This document shows, piece by piece, positions 34,551-41,691 of a DNA stretch of 41,691 nucleotides. The notes beneath the pieces were generated by a model. The model was not told the DNA's origin. It did not search any database and saw nothing but the letters and a program-made list of their open reading frames with translations. The translations under genes and the position numbers were made by a program. Source of the stretch: CAZAJT01 sp964485585 (GTDB lineage Bacteria > Patescibacteriota > Microgenomatia > UBA1406 > GWC2-37-13); the NCBI GenBank assembly GCA_964485585.1, contig CAZAJT010000006.1, positions 1 to 41,691 of the forward strand, written 5' to 3'. Each line of letters starts with the position of its first letter. The stretch's first letter is position 1.

Positions 34551-36356
34551 ATGACAGGCTCAGAGTACATCGCAAAATTTCTTGCGGGGCGCGGAGTAAA
34601 AGCAATTTTCGGTATTACCGGATCAGTGATCGCTCCATTATTTGATGCTATTGAAAAAAATAAGTCACTACGTATGATTTATCCTATTCATGAGCAGGCT
34701 GCAGCAATGGCCGCGGATGCGTATACGAGAGTCAGTAAAAAATTTGGGGTAGCGGTTTCAACCAGCGGGCCCGGAGCTATGAATTTGATTACCGGTATTG
34801 GTTGCCTCTGGTTTGATTCAATCCCCGGTTTATTTATCACGGGACAGGTGCAGAGTAAGTTTACAAAGGGCAATCTTCCTATCCGGCAGGTGGGGTTTCA
34901 GGAAACCGATATTGTAAGCATTGTAAAACCAATAACAAAATATGCGGTTATGGTCACTGATCCGAAAAAAATCAGGTATGAGCTTGAGAAAGCAATTCAT
35001 TTAGCAACATCGGGAAAACAAGGACCAGTTCTTATTGATTTACCTTCTGAAATTCAGACGGGAGAAATCAATGAAAACGAACTGGCTTCTTACAAAGTCA
35101 GGGAGCCACATGCTACAGAATCAAAGAGTCAGATTCGAACGAAAGCAAAAGAGTTTTACAAGGATCTTACAAGATCAAAACGGCCGATAGTGCTGGTTGG
35201 AGGAGGTGTTATTCATGCTCATGCAGAAGAAGAATTGAGAAAACTCCTCGAATTGTTACGTATTCCGGTTGTGCTTACTTGGGCTGCAATTGACATTATT
35301 CATGAGCAGCATCCATTGTACCGGGGAAGAATCGGAACATATGGACAGCGGGGAGCCAATATTACTTTTCAGAATGCAGATTTGCTTCTATCTCTTGGTT
35401 CCCGTCATGATGGAAGACAGACAGGAGGTCGTATAGACAGCTTTGCAAGAGCAGCAAAACGATATATTTCCGACATTGACGCAAATGAATTGAAATACCA
35501 ACAAGTAAAAGGCCATGTAAATATTCAGGCGGATATGAACGACATCATCGAAGTGTTTATTGAAGAAGCAAAGAAAAATAAGATTCCTTCTTTTACCTGG
35601 TGGTTAGACAAATCTCTGGAGTGGAAAGAGAAATACCCCGCCGTGTTACCAGAGTACCGGAAAAAGAAAGGAAGAATAAATGGGTATGCCTTCATGGAAT
35701 TACTTTCTTCCATCCTCGATGAAAATGATCTTTTGGTGGGAGACTGCGGTGGAAATATTGTGCAACTCGCCCAAGCATTTAAGGTAAAGAAAGGTCAGCG
35801 GATTGTGACTTCTTGGGCACATTCCCCCATGGGTTATGCATTTGCAGCTTCACTCGGTGCATATTTGGCGAGAGATAAGAAGACTAAAAATGTTGTTTGT
35901 ACCATTGGCGATGGCGGGATGCAGGTGAATCTGCAGGAATTACAAACCTTAAAAATGTATGATTTCCCTATAAAAGTATTTGTCCTAAATAATAATTCTT
36001 ATGGCATCATCAAGCAGTTTCAAGATTTGTATCTTAAATCAAATTATTCGGGTGCAGCACCGGGGAAAGGATATACCGTACCCGACTTTGCGGCGGTTGC
36101 AAAATCATATGGTTTAAAAAGTGAGGTAATAAAAAATTTAAGTGAAGCACCTGCGAAAATCAAGAAAGTTCTCGACTATAAAGGTCCGGTAATCTGCAAT
36201 GTTTTGATACAGGAAGATACTGTGCTGATTCCCCGATTGGGATGGAACACCGGTATTGAGGATCAGTACCCATTTCTTGACAGAAAAGAATTCTTCAGTA
36301 ATTTGCTTATTAAGCCTTTGGATTCAGCAGCTACTGAATCAGGAAATCAGCCCTAG
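34551..36356 (+). CDS. Acetolactate-synthase-like ThDP enzyme
   Basis: A 601-residue three-domain ThDP enzyme. The catalytic Glu is E48 in IHEQAAAMAADAYTR. STSGPGAMNLITGI, FQETDIVSI and GPVLIDLPSEIQ follow in the Pyr domain. The middle domain has GRIGTYGQRGAN and ADLLLSLGSRHDGRQTGG. The PP domain has GDGGMQVNLQELQTL (ThDP-Mg motif, 453-458) and NNNSYG. It is closest to large subunits of acetolactate synthase. No small regulatory subunit (IlvN) or other ilv gene is nearby. In polysaccharide loci, relatives such as YerE add a two-carbon acetyl unit from pyruvate to a ketosugar to make branched sugars. The SDR gene after it fits a YerF-like reductase role. Valine/isoleucine synthesis is the alternative. 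Confidence 0.82.
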   Translation: MTGSEYIAKFLAGRGVKAIFGITGSVIAPLFDAIEKNKSLRMIYPIHEQAAAMAADAYTRVSKKFGVAVSTSGPGAMNLITGIGCLWFDSIPGLFITGQVQSKFTKGNLPIRQVGFQETDIVSIVKPITKYAVMVTDPKKIRYELEKAIHLATSGKQGPVLIDLPSEIQTGEINENELASYKVREPHATESKSQIRTKAKEFYKDLTRSKRPIVLVGGGVIHAHAEEELRKLLELLRIPVVLTWAAIDIIHEQHPLYRGRIGTYGQRGANITFQNADLLLSLGSRHDGRQTGGRIDSFARAAKRYISDIDANELKYQQVKGHVNIQADMNDIIEVFIEEAKKNKIPSFTWWLDKSLEWKEKYPAVLPEYRKKKGRINGYAFMELLSSILDENDLLVGDCGGNIVQLAQAFKVKKGQRIVTSWAHSPMGYAFAASLGAYLARDKKTKNVVCTIGDGGMQVNLQELQTLKMYDFPIKVFVLNNNSYGIIKQFQDLYLKSNYSGAAPGKGYTVPDFAAVAKSYGLKSEVIKNLSEAPAKIKKVLDYKGPVICNVLIQEDTVLIPRLGWNTGIEDQYPFLDRKEFFSNLLIKPLDSAATESGNQP

Positions 36357-36359
36357 GAT

Positions 36360-37415
36360 ATGAGAGAGAACGGACGACTCAGCTCAATTATATTAGAAGA
36401 CTGTAAACAAATCATACAGAAGGTCGATTTTCGTCAGCTCCGTAACAAGAATGTTCTTCTTACTGGTTCGAATGGCTTCTTCGGGAGGTATATCGCCTAT
36501 ACTATTTATCAACTAAATAAACTGAAGAAGCTTAATTGTACGCTCTTCTGTGTTAGTTTGCATGGACCGAATAAAGATATCAGTCTGCTTTCTCAACAAG
36601 ATTCACATATCAAACCGATTCAAATGGATTTATCAAAGAATTTTAAATTCAATCAGCCGGTTGATTTTATTATGCATGCCGCATGTTATGCACAACCGCA
36701 GAAATTTATCGAGAACAGTCTCGCTACTATTGAACTAAATATTACTAGTACTCGCAAACTTCTTGAACTAGCAAAAAAATATCATGCGCGTTTCATGTTT
36801 TTCAGTTCAGCCGAGGTGTATGGCGATATTCCAAAAGATCTTATTCCGGTACCGGAGACGTATAATGGTAATGCTTCAACAACTACCCCCCGCGCAGTCT
36901 ATGGGGAATCAAAACGATTAGCAGAAACTCTCTGTTCAATTTACCGGAGAGACTATAATCTGCAAGCCTATGCAGTTCGCATATCTCATGTGTATGGTCC
37001 CGGAATATCAAAGTCGGATAAACGAGTACTCGGCGACTTCATCAGAAAAGCAATGGATGAATCAAAGATAGCGTTAATGGATCGGGGTACCGCCATAAAG
37101 ACATTTGGTTATGTTGCAGATATTATCGTAATGTTATTCACGATACTCCTGCACGGAAAAGACCTTATTTACAATGTTGGCGGTATTGACTCTGTTAGTA
37201 TAAGACAATTAGCAGATGCAGTGGCAGCATACTACAACATACCGGTGATTGTACCGGAAAAGCCCGCCAAACTTCTCCACATAGGAACAGATCCCGCGAT
37301 CGTAAAACTGGATCTTACAAAATACACCAAGGAATTTAATCCAGTAGCATTTATTTCACTGGAAGAGGGAATTCGACGCATGATTGACTGGAATCGTGAA
37401 GCTCTACGTACCTAG
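36360..37415 (+). CDS. NAD-dependent SDR sugar epimerase/dehydratase/reductase
   Basis: A 351-residue extended SDR. After a 25-residue N-terminal extension, NVLLTGSNGFFGRYIAYTI holds the Rossmann glycine motif. The catalytic region is FFSSAEVYGDIP (Ser-Ala-Glu), with YxxxK in RAVYGESKRLAETL. AVRISHVYGPG and IYNVGGIDSVSIRQLADAV complete the family pattern. The SSAEVYG/YGESKR combination is common in UDP-glucuronate decarboxylase and dTDP-glucose 4,6-dehydratase-like groups. It starts 3 bases after the ThDP gene and is probably its partner. Its substrate is not predicted. Its stop abuts the stop of the convergent methyltransferase gene (37415/37416), followed by a plus-strand T-run (eight Ts). 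Confidence 0.82.
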   Translation: MRENGRLSSIILEDCKQIIQKVDFRQLRNKNVLLTGSNGFFGRYIAYTIYQLNKLKKLNCTLFCVSLHGPNKDISLLSQQDSHIKPIQMDLSKNFKFNQPVDFIMHAACYAQPQKFIENSLATIELNITSTRKLLELAKKYHARFMFFSSAEVYGDIPKDLIPVPETYNGNASTTTPRAVYGESKRLAETLCSIYRRDYNLQAYAVRISHVYGPGISKSDKRVLGDFIRKAMDESKIALMDRGTAIKTFGYVADIIVMLFTILLHGKDLIYNVGGIDSVSIRQLADAVAAYYNIPVIVPEKPAKLLHIGTDPAIVKLDLTKYTKEFNPVAFISLEEGIRRMIDWNREALRT

Positions 37416-38036
37416 TTATTTTTTTTCGAGCACTGTTAATAGGTAAGATCCAAATAAGCGATTATTAAGTAAATATCCAATATTTGCAAATAATGTTGCG
37501 ATAAAAAATAGCACTTTAAATGTCATTCTATTCCCAAGGATTTTTATCTTCGGCGGAATGTATTGAACATGAGTAATCCTAAGATTATAGCGATCGATCA
37601 GTACTTCGAGGTTTTTTTTATCAAAATAAAAGGTATGAGTAGGGTCTTGTGTCTGGTCAAATGCTACCACTAATATGTATATAAAAAGAGAAGCGATATT
37701 CGGAGTAGTTAAAATAATTCTCCCATTTTTATTCAGGTGTTTCTCCATTCCTGAGAGAAATAATCCCGGATTACTGAGATGTTCTATCAATTCTCCAGCG
37801 ACAATACAGTCAAATTTATCTTTCAATTTTATTTCTTCTGCGCTCATTTCGTATACCTCAAGTCCGCGTTTCTTGAATACCTCAAGTCCCTGCTTACTAA
37901 TATCAATGCCAACAGCTTTCTTACTTTTCTCTGCGATCTCAAAATGAATCTCAGGATTCTGAGCACAACCGATATCAAGCACCACCTTATTCTCCGGAAT
38001 CAATCGCAACACCTCTCTAATTCTGTTATCTTTCAT
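37416..38036 (-). CDS. Class I SAM-dependent methyltransferase (type 11)
   Basis: A 206-residue protein with VVLDIGCAQNPEIHFEIAEK (motif I), VGIDISKQGLEVFKKRGLEV (motif II), DCIVAGELIEHLSNPGLFLS and GRIILTTPNIASLF. The C-terminal third is hydrophobic (KVLFFIATLFANIGYLLNN), suggesting membrane association and a lipid-linked or quinone-like substrate. It lies 3 bases after the inositol-monophosphatase-family gene in a minus-strand run with GT4 and the AsnB-type gene. A role in methylating a lipid-linked sugar is inferred from context. Confidence 0.87.
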   Translation of the reverse strand: MKDNRIREVLRLIPENKVVLDIGCAQNPEIHFEIAEKSKKAVGIDISKQGLEVFKKRGLEVYEMSAEEIKLKDKFDCIVAGELIEHLSNPGLFLSGMEKHLNKNGRIILTTPNIASLFIYILVVAFDQTQDPTHTFYFDKKNLEVLIDRYNLRITHVQYIPPKIKILGNRMTFKVLFFIATLFANIGYLLNNRLFGSYLLTVLEKK

Positions 38037-38039
38037 AAT

Positions 38040-38915
38040 TCAACTATTAATTACTGTTAATAATTGCTGATGGATCTGGGGTGTGCGGCCAGCCAGATAA
38101 GTTCTCGTTGGCGCTGTCCAGTCATGCGGTTTCCCTTCCATATTTGTTGAGATTCCTCCCACTGCTGATACAATTTTAGAAGCTGCAGCTATGTCATAGA
38201 TCGTAGGCTTCATAACAAAATTACCATGCAATAATCCGAGTGCAATCAAAGCGTTTGAGTATGAGATTGATCCTAAACATTTCGGATAGGCGATTTGTCC
38301 AGCTACTTTTGATACCACGTTCCTCAGCTGCATATCTCTCTCGGTGTAGCCCAAATCATACGCCACTAATAATCTATTAGTTGCTGTTGGTTTTGTCTCA
38401 ATATTTCGTAAATCATCAATAAGTATCTTGCCGTCAAAAGAGAGAAGCACTGCTTTATCTTTTCTTGCAGCAATGAGTTGTCGTTTTGCGGGGAGAGCAA
38501 TTACACCAATAACCATCTCGTTTCCCTTTCTGACACCAGTTGCAATACAGAATTGTTCATCGCCTATATTGAAGTTGAGAGTACCATCAATAGGATCATT
38601 GATCCATTCCCATTCTGATTCTGTAATTATTTCATGTTTTTCTTCTCCTCTTATTCGATGATCTGTCAATAAAGGATTGTCCTGAATTTTGCCGACAATA
38701 ATATCTTCTGATTCCATATCAGCAGTTGTCGCAAAATTGCCAATCCCTTCACTCTTATCAAAAATCTCCATAGCCTTTCTCTTGTCGAAATCAGGATTCA
38801 GAGGATTTGGCCAGTACTGCCGGACACGTTCTCCGGCAGTGATAGCAGCATCGATCGCAGTTTTATATGCCTGTTCTTCAACAAGCTTCTCATGGTACTT
38901 GGCGGTTTCTGTCAT
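38040..38915 (-). CDS. Inositol monophosphatase family protein
   Basis: A 291-residue Mg-dependent sugar/inositol phosphatase. Metal ligands are visible: E91 in RIRGEEKHE, D107 and D110 in WINDPIDGTLNF, and D241 in IYDIAAASKIVSAVGG. The N-terminal helix pattern AIDAAITAGERVRQY and FATTADMESED are typical. The family removes phosphate from inositol-1-phosphate, fructose-1,6-bisphosphate, histidinol-phosphate or 3'-phosphoadenosine phosphate. In this locus a sugar-phosphate substrate is likely. The ATG overlaps the upstream GT4 stop (ATGA), so translation is coupled. Confidence 0.9.
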   Translation of the reverse strand: MTETAKYHEKLVEEQAYKTAIDAAITAGERVRQYWPNPLNPDFDKRKAMEIFDKSEGIGNFATTADMESEDIIVGKIQDNPLLTDHRIRGEEKHEIITESEWEWINDPIDGTLNFNIGDEQFCIATGVRKGNEMVIGVIALPAKRQLIAARKDKAVLLSFDGKILIDDLRNIETKPTATNRLLVAYDLGYTERDMQLRNVVSKVAGQIAYPKCLGSISYSNALIALGLLHGNFVMKPTIYDIAAASKIVSAVGGISTNMEGKPHDWTAPTRTYLAGRTPQIHQQLLTVINS

Positions 38916-40033
38916 AGAGATCTATTATACAGGTTATCGAGCAGTATTCGTTTATCCATTTTTTTTGCCCATGTGAGAGCGTTTTTACTTTTTTGCTCAT
39001 ACAGTCTCTTTTCATTAATGAGTTTCTTTATTATTTCGCTCATTTCAGTACCATTGGAGTAGACAAATCCTGAATCATAGGTTTTGACTTCCTCACTGGT
39101 AGCATAAATTTGATCGCACACTGTTGGAAGACCGGCGGCCGCATACTCTCTCATTTTTAATGAGTCAGCATAATGGACATAGGAATTGGTTTCTGAATAC
39201 GCAGTGATTCCTATTGAGCATGATGACATAACTTGCATTGCCTTCTCATAGGATAAAGAACCGTGAAATATCACATTCTTTTTAAGATTATTGGAAAAAA
39301 AATTCTGTTGGTATGTTTCATCGGTTGAGCCTATCACATGGAGAAGGATATGAGGAAATATTTCTTTAAGTTGTGTTAAAGACGCAATCAGTAATGGGGT
39401 ATTTATCTGGTCTCCCCAGCGTCCGACGAGCAAAACGAGATCGTTTTTATTTTTTTTATTACATGATATTTTTGGAATATCATAGTAATTTGGTGAGTTG
39501 GGTAACAAAAATAATATATTTTCTTGATCGTTTCCTGCAATCTTCTCTGCAACATTCAACATTCTTTTACTGGTTACTGTTGTTAATGTCGCATTCTTTA
39601 CTGCGAAACGATACAGCGTTTGATAGAACCATTCTAAAACGGAATTAGTAAATCTCGGCTTCGAATAATCAATAGAATGGAATTGTGTTTTTCTAACCTT
39701 TCCCAATTTTTGCAATAGGAAGCATGAAAAGAAATTCAATGGATCTGATGCGATTGCCAGATCGTACGATTTTCCTGCTTGAAGAATCCATATGACGTTA
39801 ACGATGAGTTCCTCGATCCAGAGAAAAGGCGCCGGAGTTCTTGCTTGATGAAAATAGCGTTTATCGGTGCTCGTAAATAGAGAAGGATGATTGATGATTT
39901 CAAACGGATGTTCTATTAAGGTGACATTGTTATTTTCTTTCAAATAATCTACGATTCGATCAATTCCCCCAAGTTTCGGTTTTCCATCAAAATACAATCG
40001 GTGAATAATAAATAAGATTCGTTTACCGTTCAT
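38912..40033 (-). CDS. GT4 family glycosyltransferase
   Basis: A 373-residue GT-B enzyme. The N-terminal half has LFIIHRLYFDGKPKLGGIDR and AIASDPLNFFSCFLL. The C-terminal half has LVLLVGRWGDQINTPLLIAS, LHVIGSTDETYQ, VIFHGSLSYEKAMQVMSSCS, IGITAYSE and SLKMREYAAAGLPTVCD, where the family's donor-binding E-x7 region reads KMREYAAAGLP. It adds a sugar in the cytoplasm to a lipid-linked chain. The gene overlaps both neighbours by ATGA (AsnB-type upstream, phosphatase downstream). The donor is unknown. Confidence 0.87.
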   Translation of the reverse strand: MNGKRILFIIHRLYFDGKPKLGGIDRIVDYLKENNNVTLIEHPFEIINHPSLFTSTDKRYFHQARTPAPFLWIEELIVNVIWILQAGKSYDLAIASDPLNFFSCFLLQKLGKVRKTQFHSIDYSKPRFTNSVLEWFYQTLYRFAVKNATLTTVTSKRMLNVAEKIAGNDQENILFLLPNSPNYYDIPKISCNKKNKNDLVLLVGRWGDQINTPLLIASLTQLKEIFPHILLHVIGSTDETYQQNFFSNNLKKNVIFHGSLSYEKAMQVMSSCSIGITAYSETNSYVHYADSLKMREYAAAGLPTVCDQIYATSEEVKTYDSGFVYSNGTEMSEIIKKLINEKRLYEQKSKNALTWAKKMDKRILLDNLYNRSL

Positions 40034-41691
40034 AACGATTTATAGTGGTCATACCAAAGGGCAAATAACAGACATTTCCACAACACCCATTCCCGCTGCC
40101 ATTTAAGAATAGGATGATGCGGACTACTGCTAATCATTTTTTCTAAAAATCCTTTTCCAAAATAATCAGTAAGATATTTATTTTCCAAGATTATTTCACT
40201 ATCGCTTTTTAAACCGTTTTCAAGCAGATCGTACAACGGAATCATCCCTCCTTTTTTCTTGCGGGTTACAATTGATTTTGGTAGATATTTTTCAGCAATG
40301 CTTCGTAAAATATATTTTTCATTGGCAGGTTTCGGATTATAAACTGGCGTTTTCAAAAAATAGCTATTTGAAAGTTTTCGGGCATATTCCACAATACGAT
40401 AGTCCATGTAGGGTGCGCGCGCTTCAATGGATGCGGCCATAGAACCTTTGTCTACCTTCATACAGTAGTGGTTTGGCAATGAATACTGAATTTCATATGC
40501 TTGTAACTTTTTGAAAAAACTTCCATCCGTTTCTTGAAGTCTTTTATGCAAGGTGTTGGAATACTGAAAGAATCTTCTGCTAGGAAGCTGTCGCATAATT
40601 GCATAGTAGTACATCCATGATTTTGCAATGCTGGGTAGGAGTGCGAAGGGGTATTGCGATAATTGAAACCAGGTATATCCTCCGAATATTTCATCTGCGC
40701 CTTCCCCTACCAGTATGACTTTTACACCAATATCTCTCACTTTTTTCGATAAAAGGTATGTACTAAATAATCCGCTATCGGTAGTTGACAAGTCATCATA
40801 AATAGCAATACTGCGTTTAAATTCTTTATATACATTTCCTATCTCAAGTGATAGATTTGTATGGTCTGTGCTGCAATAGTTGGCTACTTCCTGTGCATAC
40901 ACACTTTCATCAATACCAGCATGAGGAAATGATATGGTGATGGTGCGTATTTGTTCCGTAGAATATTTACCAGCAATTGCGGTGATGAGTGAGGAATCAA
41001 GACCGCCGGAGAGCAGTACTCCCACAGGGACATCAGCTATCAATCTGCGTGTAACAGAATCAATGAGTAGTTTTTCAAGGTTCTGCTTGCCTGTTTGGAA
41101 ATCGAACTCATCGTTAGCTTCCGGTAAGTTCCAATATTTTTTTACTGTAATTATTTTGTTTCCGTTTACTGTTGCATAGCTTCCCGGTGGCACCTTATAA
41201 ACATTTTTCAAAAGCGTTTTCTTATTATCGGGTAAATAAGGAAATCCCATCAGTAAAGTAAAGTTTTCTTCATTAATAGAAAAGTTATAATCTTTTAGAC
41301 AAAAAAAGGCTTTCACCTCAGAAGAAAAAGCAACGGAGTTCTTATTTTGATAATAATACAATGGTTTTTTTCCAATACGATCTCTTACCAAGAAGGAGAG
41401 CTGACTTTTTTTATCATAGAGACAGAACGCGAACATTCCGTTGATTTTTCCCAAAAGCTTATCCATTCCCCACTCTTCATATCCATGAATTAACACTTCA
41501 GTATCAGTGTGAGAGTTAAATGTATGATTCCGTAGTAGTTGTTTTCGAAGTTCCTGATAATTATAGATCTCGCCGTTGAATATGATATGAATCGTTTGGT
41601 TTTCATTTGTCATTGGTTGATGGCCTTTGGGAGAGAGGTCAATAATGCTGAGACGTCGGAATCCCAGGTGAATAATGTCATCAAGATATTC
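40030..41691 (-). CDS. asnB: Glutamine-hydrolysing asparagine synthetase-like protein, N-terminus beyond window
   Basis: The frame is open to the window edge, so an ATG at 41613 is internal. Upstream of it the text reads HLGFRRLSIIDLSPKGHQP, the family's LGHRRLSIIDLSxxGxQP. About 554 residues are visible; the nucleophile Cys2 lies outside. Further signposts are IFNGEIYNYQELRKQLL, VRDRIGKKPLYYY, VGVLLSGGLDSSLITAIAG (ATP-PPi loop) and VGEGADEIFGGYTWF. Classic AsnB makes asparagine. In O-antigen and capsule loci, homologues amidate a sugar carboxylate or another acid, which fits the ATGA overlap with the GT4 gene here. The role therefore stays open. Confidence 0.88.
   Translation of the reverse strand, partial: EYLDDIIHLGFRRLSIIDLSPKGHQPMTNENQTIHIIFNGEIYNYQELRKQLLRNHTFNSHTDTEVLIHGYEEWGMDKLLGKINGMFAFCLYDKKSQLSFLVRDRIGKKPLYYYQNKNSVAFSSEVKAFFCLKDYNFSINEENFTLLMGFPYLPDNKKTLLKNVYKVPPGSYATVNGNKIITVKKYWNLPEANDEFDFQTGKQNLEKLLIDSVTRRLIADVPVGVLLSGGLDSSLITAIAGKYSTEQIRTITISFPHAGIDESVYAQEVANYCSTDHTNLSLEIGNVYKEFKRSIAIYDDLSTTDSGLFSTYLLSKKVRDIGVKVILVGEGADEIFGGYTWFQLSQYPFALLPSIAKSWMYYYAIMRQLPSRRFFQYSNTLHKRLQETDGSFFKKLQAYEIQYSLPNHYCMKVDKGSMAASIEARAPYMDYRIVEYARKLSNSYFLKTPVYNPKPANEKYILRSIAEKYLPKSIVTRKKKGGMIPLYDLLENGLKSDSEIILENKYLTDYFGKGFLEKMISSSPHHPILKWQREWVLWKCLLFALWYDHYKSL

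Noticed and set aside
1..41691. UGA recoding (SR1/Gracilibacteria-type code)
   Set aside because: TGA ends several genes at expected family lengths and forms ATGA junctions, so the standard bacterial code applies.
1..41691. tRNA or rRNA genes, insertion sequences, prophage
   Set aside because: No cloverleaf-like segment, rRNA stretch, transposase or phage protein was recognised on either strand.

Overview
The window is a dense surface-glycan (cell-envelope polysaccharide) locus in an AT-rich bacterial genome. TGA works as a normal stop, genes are tightly packed, and many neighbours overlap by ATGA or similar junctions. There are two N-runs (13137-13236 and 27041-27050), so this is a draft scaffold. 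The many GT-C/YfhO-like membrane proteins, GT39-type enzymes, B12-type radical SAM proteins and few clear Shine-Dalgarno sites fit a Patescibacteria/CPR (perhaps Microgenomates-like) metagenome assembly. That placement is inference; no rRNA or other phylogenetic marker is present.

Layout. 1-3.4 kb: the end of a GT39-type membrane glycosyltransferase, a Wzx-like flippase and a degenerate eukaryotic-type hexokinase homologue. 3.4-4.5 kb: GDP-mannose 4,6-dehydratase (gmd). 4.4-8.8 kb (minus): two GT2 enzymes, a MurJ-like flippase and a second GT39 protein. 8.9-12.4 kb (minus): two B12-binding-type radical SAM proteins flanking a small ferredoxin. 12.5-21.2 kb (minus): a ColD-like PLP dehydratase, a ColC/Fcl-like SDR, a GT4 enzyme, a GT-C-like protein, and a large unknown membrane protein interrupted by a gap that in-frame coding tandem repeats flank on both sides; beyond it lies an IPT/TIG-like domain protein. 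21.4-29.5 kb (plus): GT2, SDR, FkbM methyltransferase, YfhO protein, DegT-like protein (split by a gap), FemAB/GNAT protein and formyltransferase. 29.6-30.2 kb: a GC-rich orphan gene with its own promoter, a strong ribosome site and a string of hairpins. 30.2-33.3 kb (minus): aspartate kinase, homoserine dehydrogenase and aspartate-semialdehyde dehydrogenase, the first two lacking ACT regulatory domains. 33.3-37.4 kb (plus): an aspartate-aminotransferase-type enzyme, an acetolactate-synthase-like ThDP enzyme and an SDR. 37.4-41.7 kb (minus): an AsnB-type amidotransferase (truncated by the window end), GT4, inositol-monophosphatase-family protein and a methyltransferase.

How it may work together. 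gmd makes GDP-4-keto-6-deoxymannose. The ColD-like protein has His in place of the catalytic Lys, the hallmark of PLP 3-dehydratases, and sits next to a GDP-fucose-synthase relative, so a GDP-colitose-type 3,6-dideoxyhexose is the best-supported product. The SDR relative, however, lacks the catalytic Tyr (Phe instead) and has Cys in place of the catalytic Ser. A second amino-sugar branch is suggested by the DegT/FemAB/formyltransferase trio. The Asp-to-homoserine genes, divergent from an aminotransferase, a ThDP carboligase-like enzyme and an SDR, may form an unusual precursor module feeding the glycan rather than threonine synthesis; this is the most speculative and possibly the most novel part. 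Seven glycosyltransferase genes (two GT39-type, three GT2, two GT4), further GT-C/YfhO-like proteins and two flippases would assemble and export the polymer.
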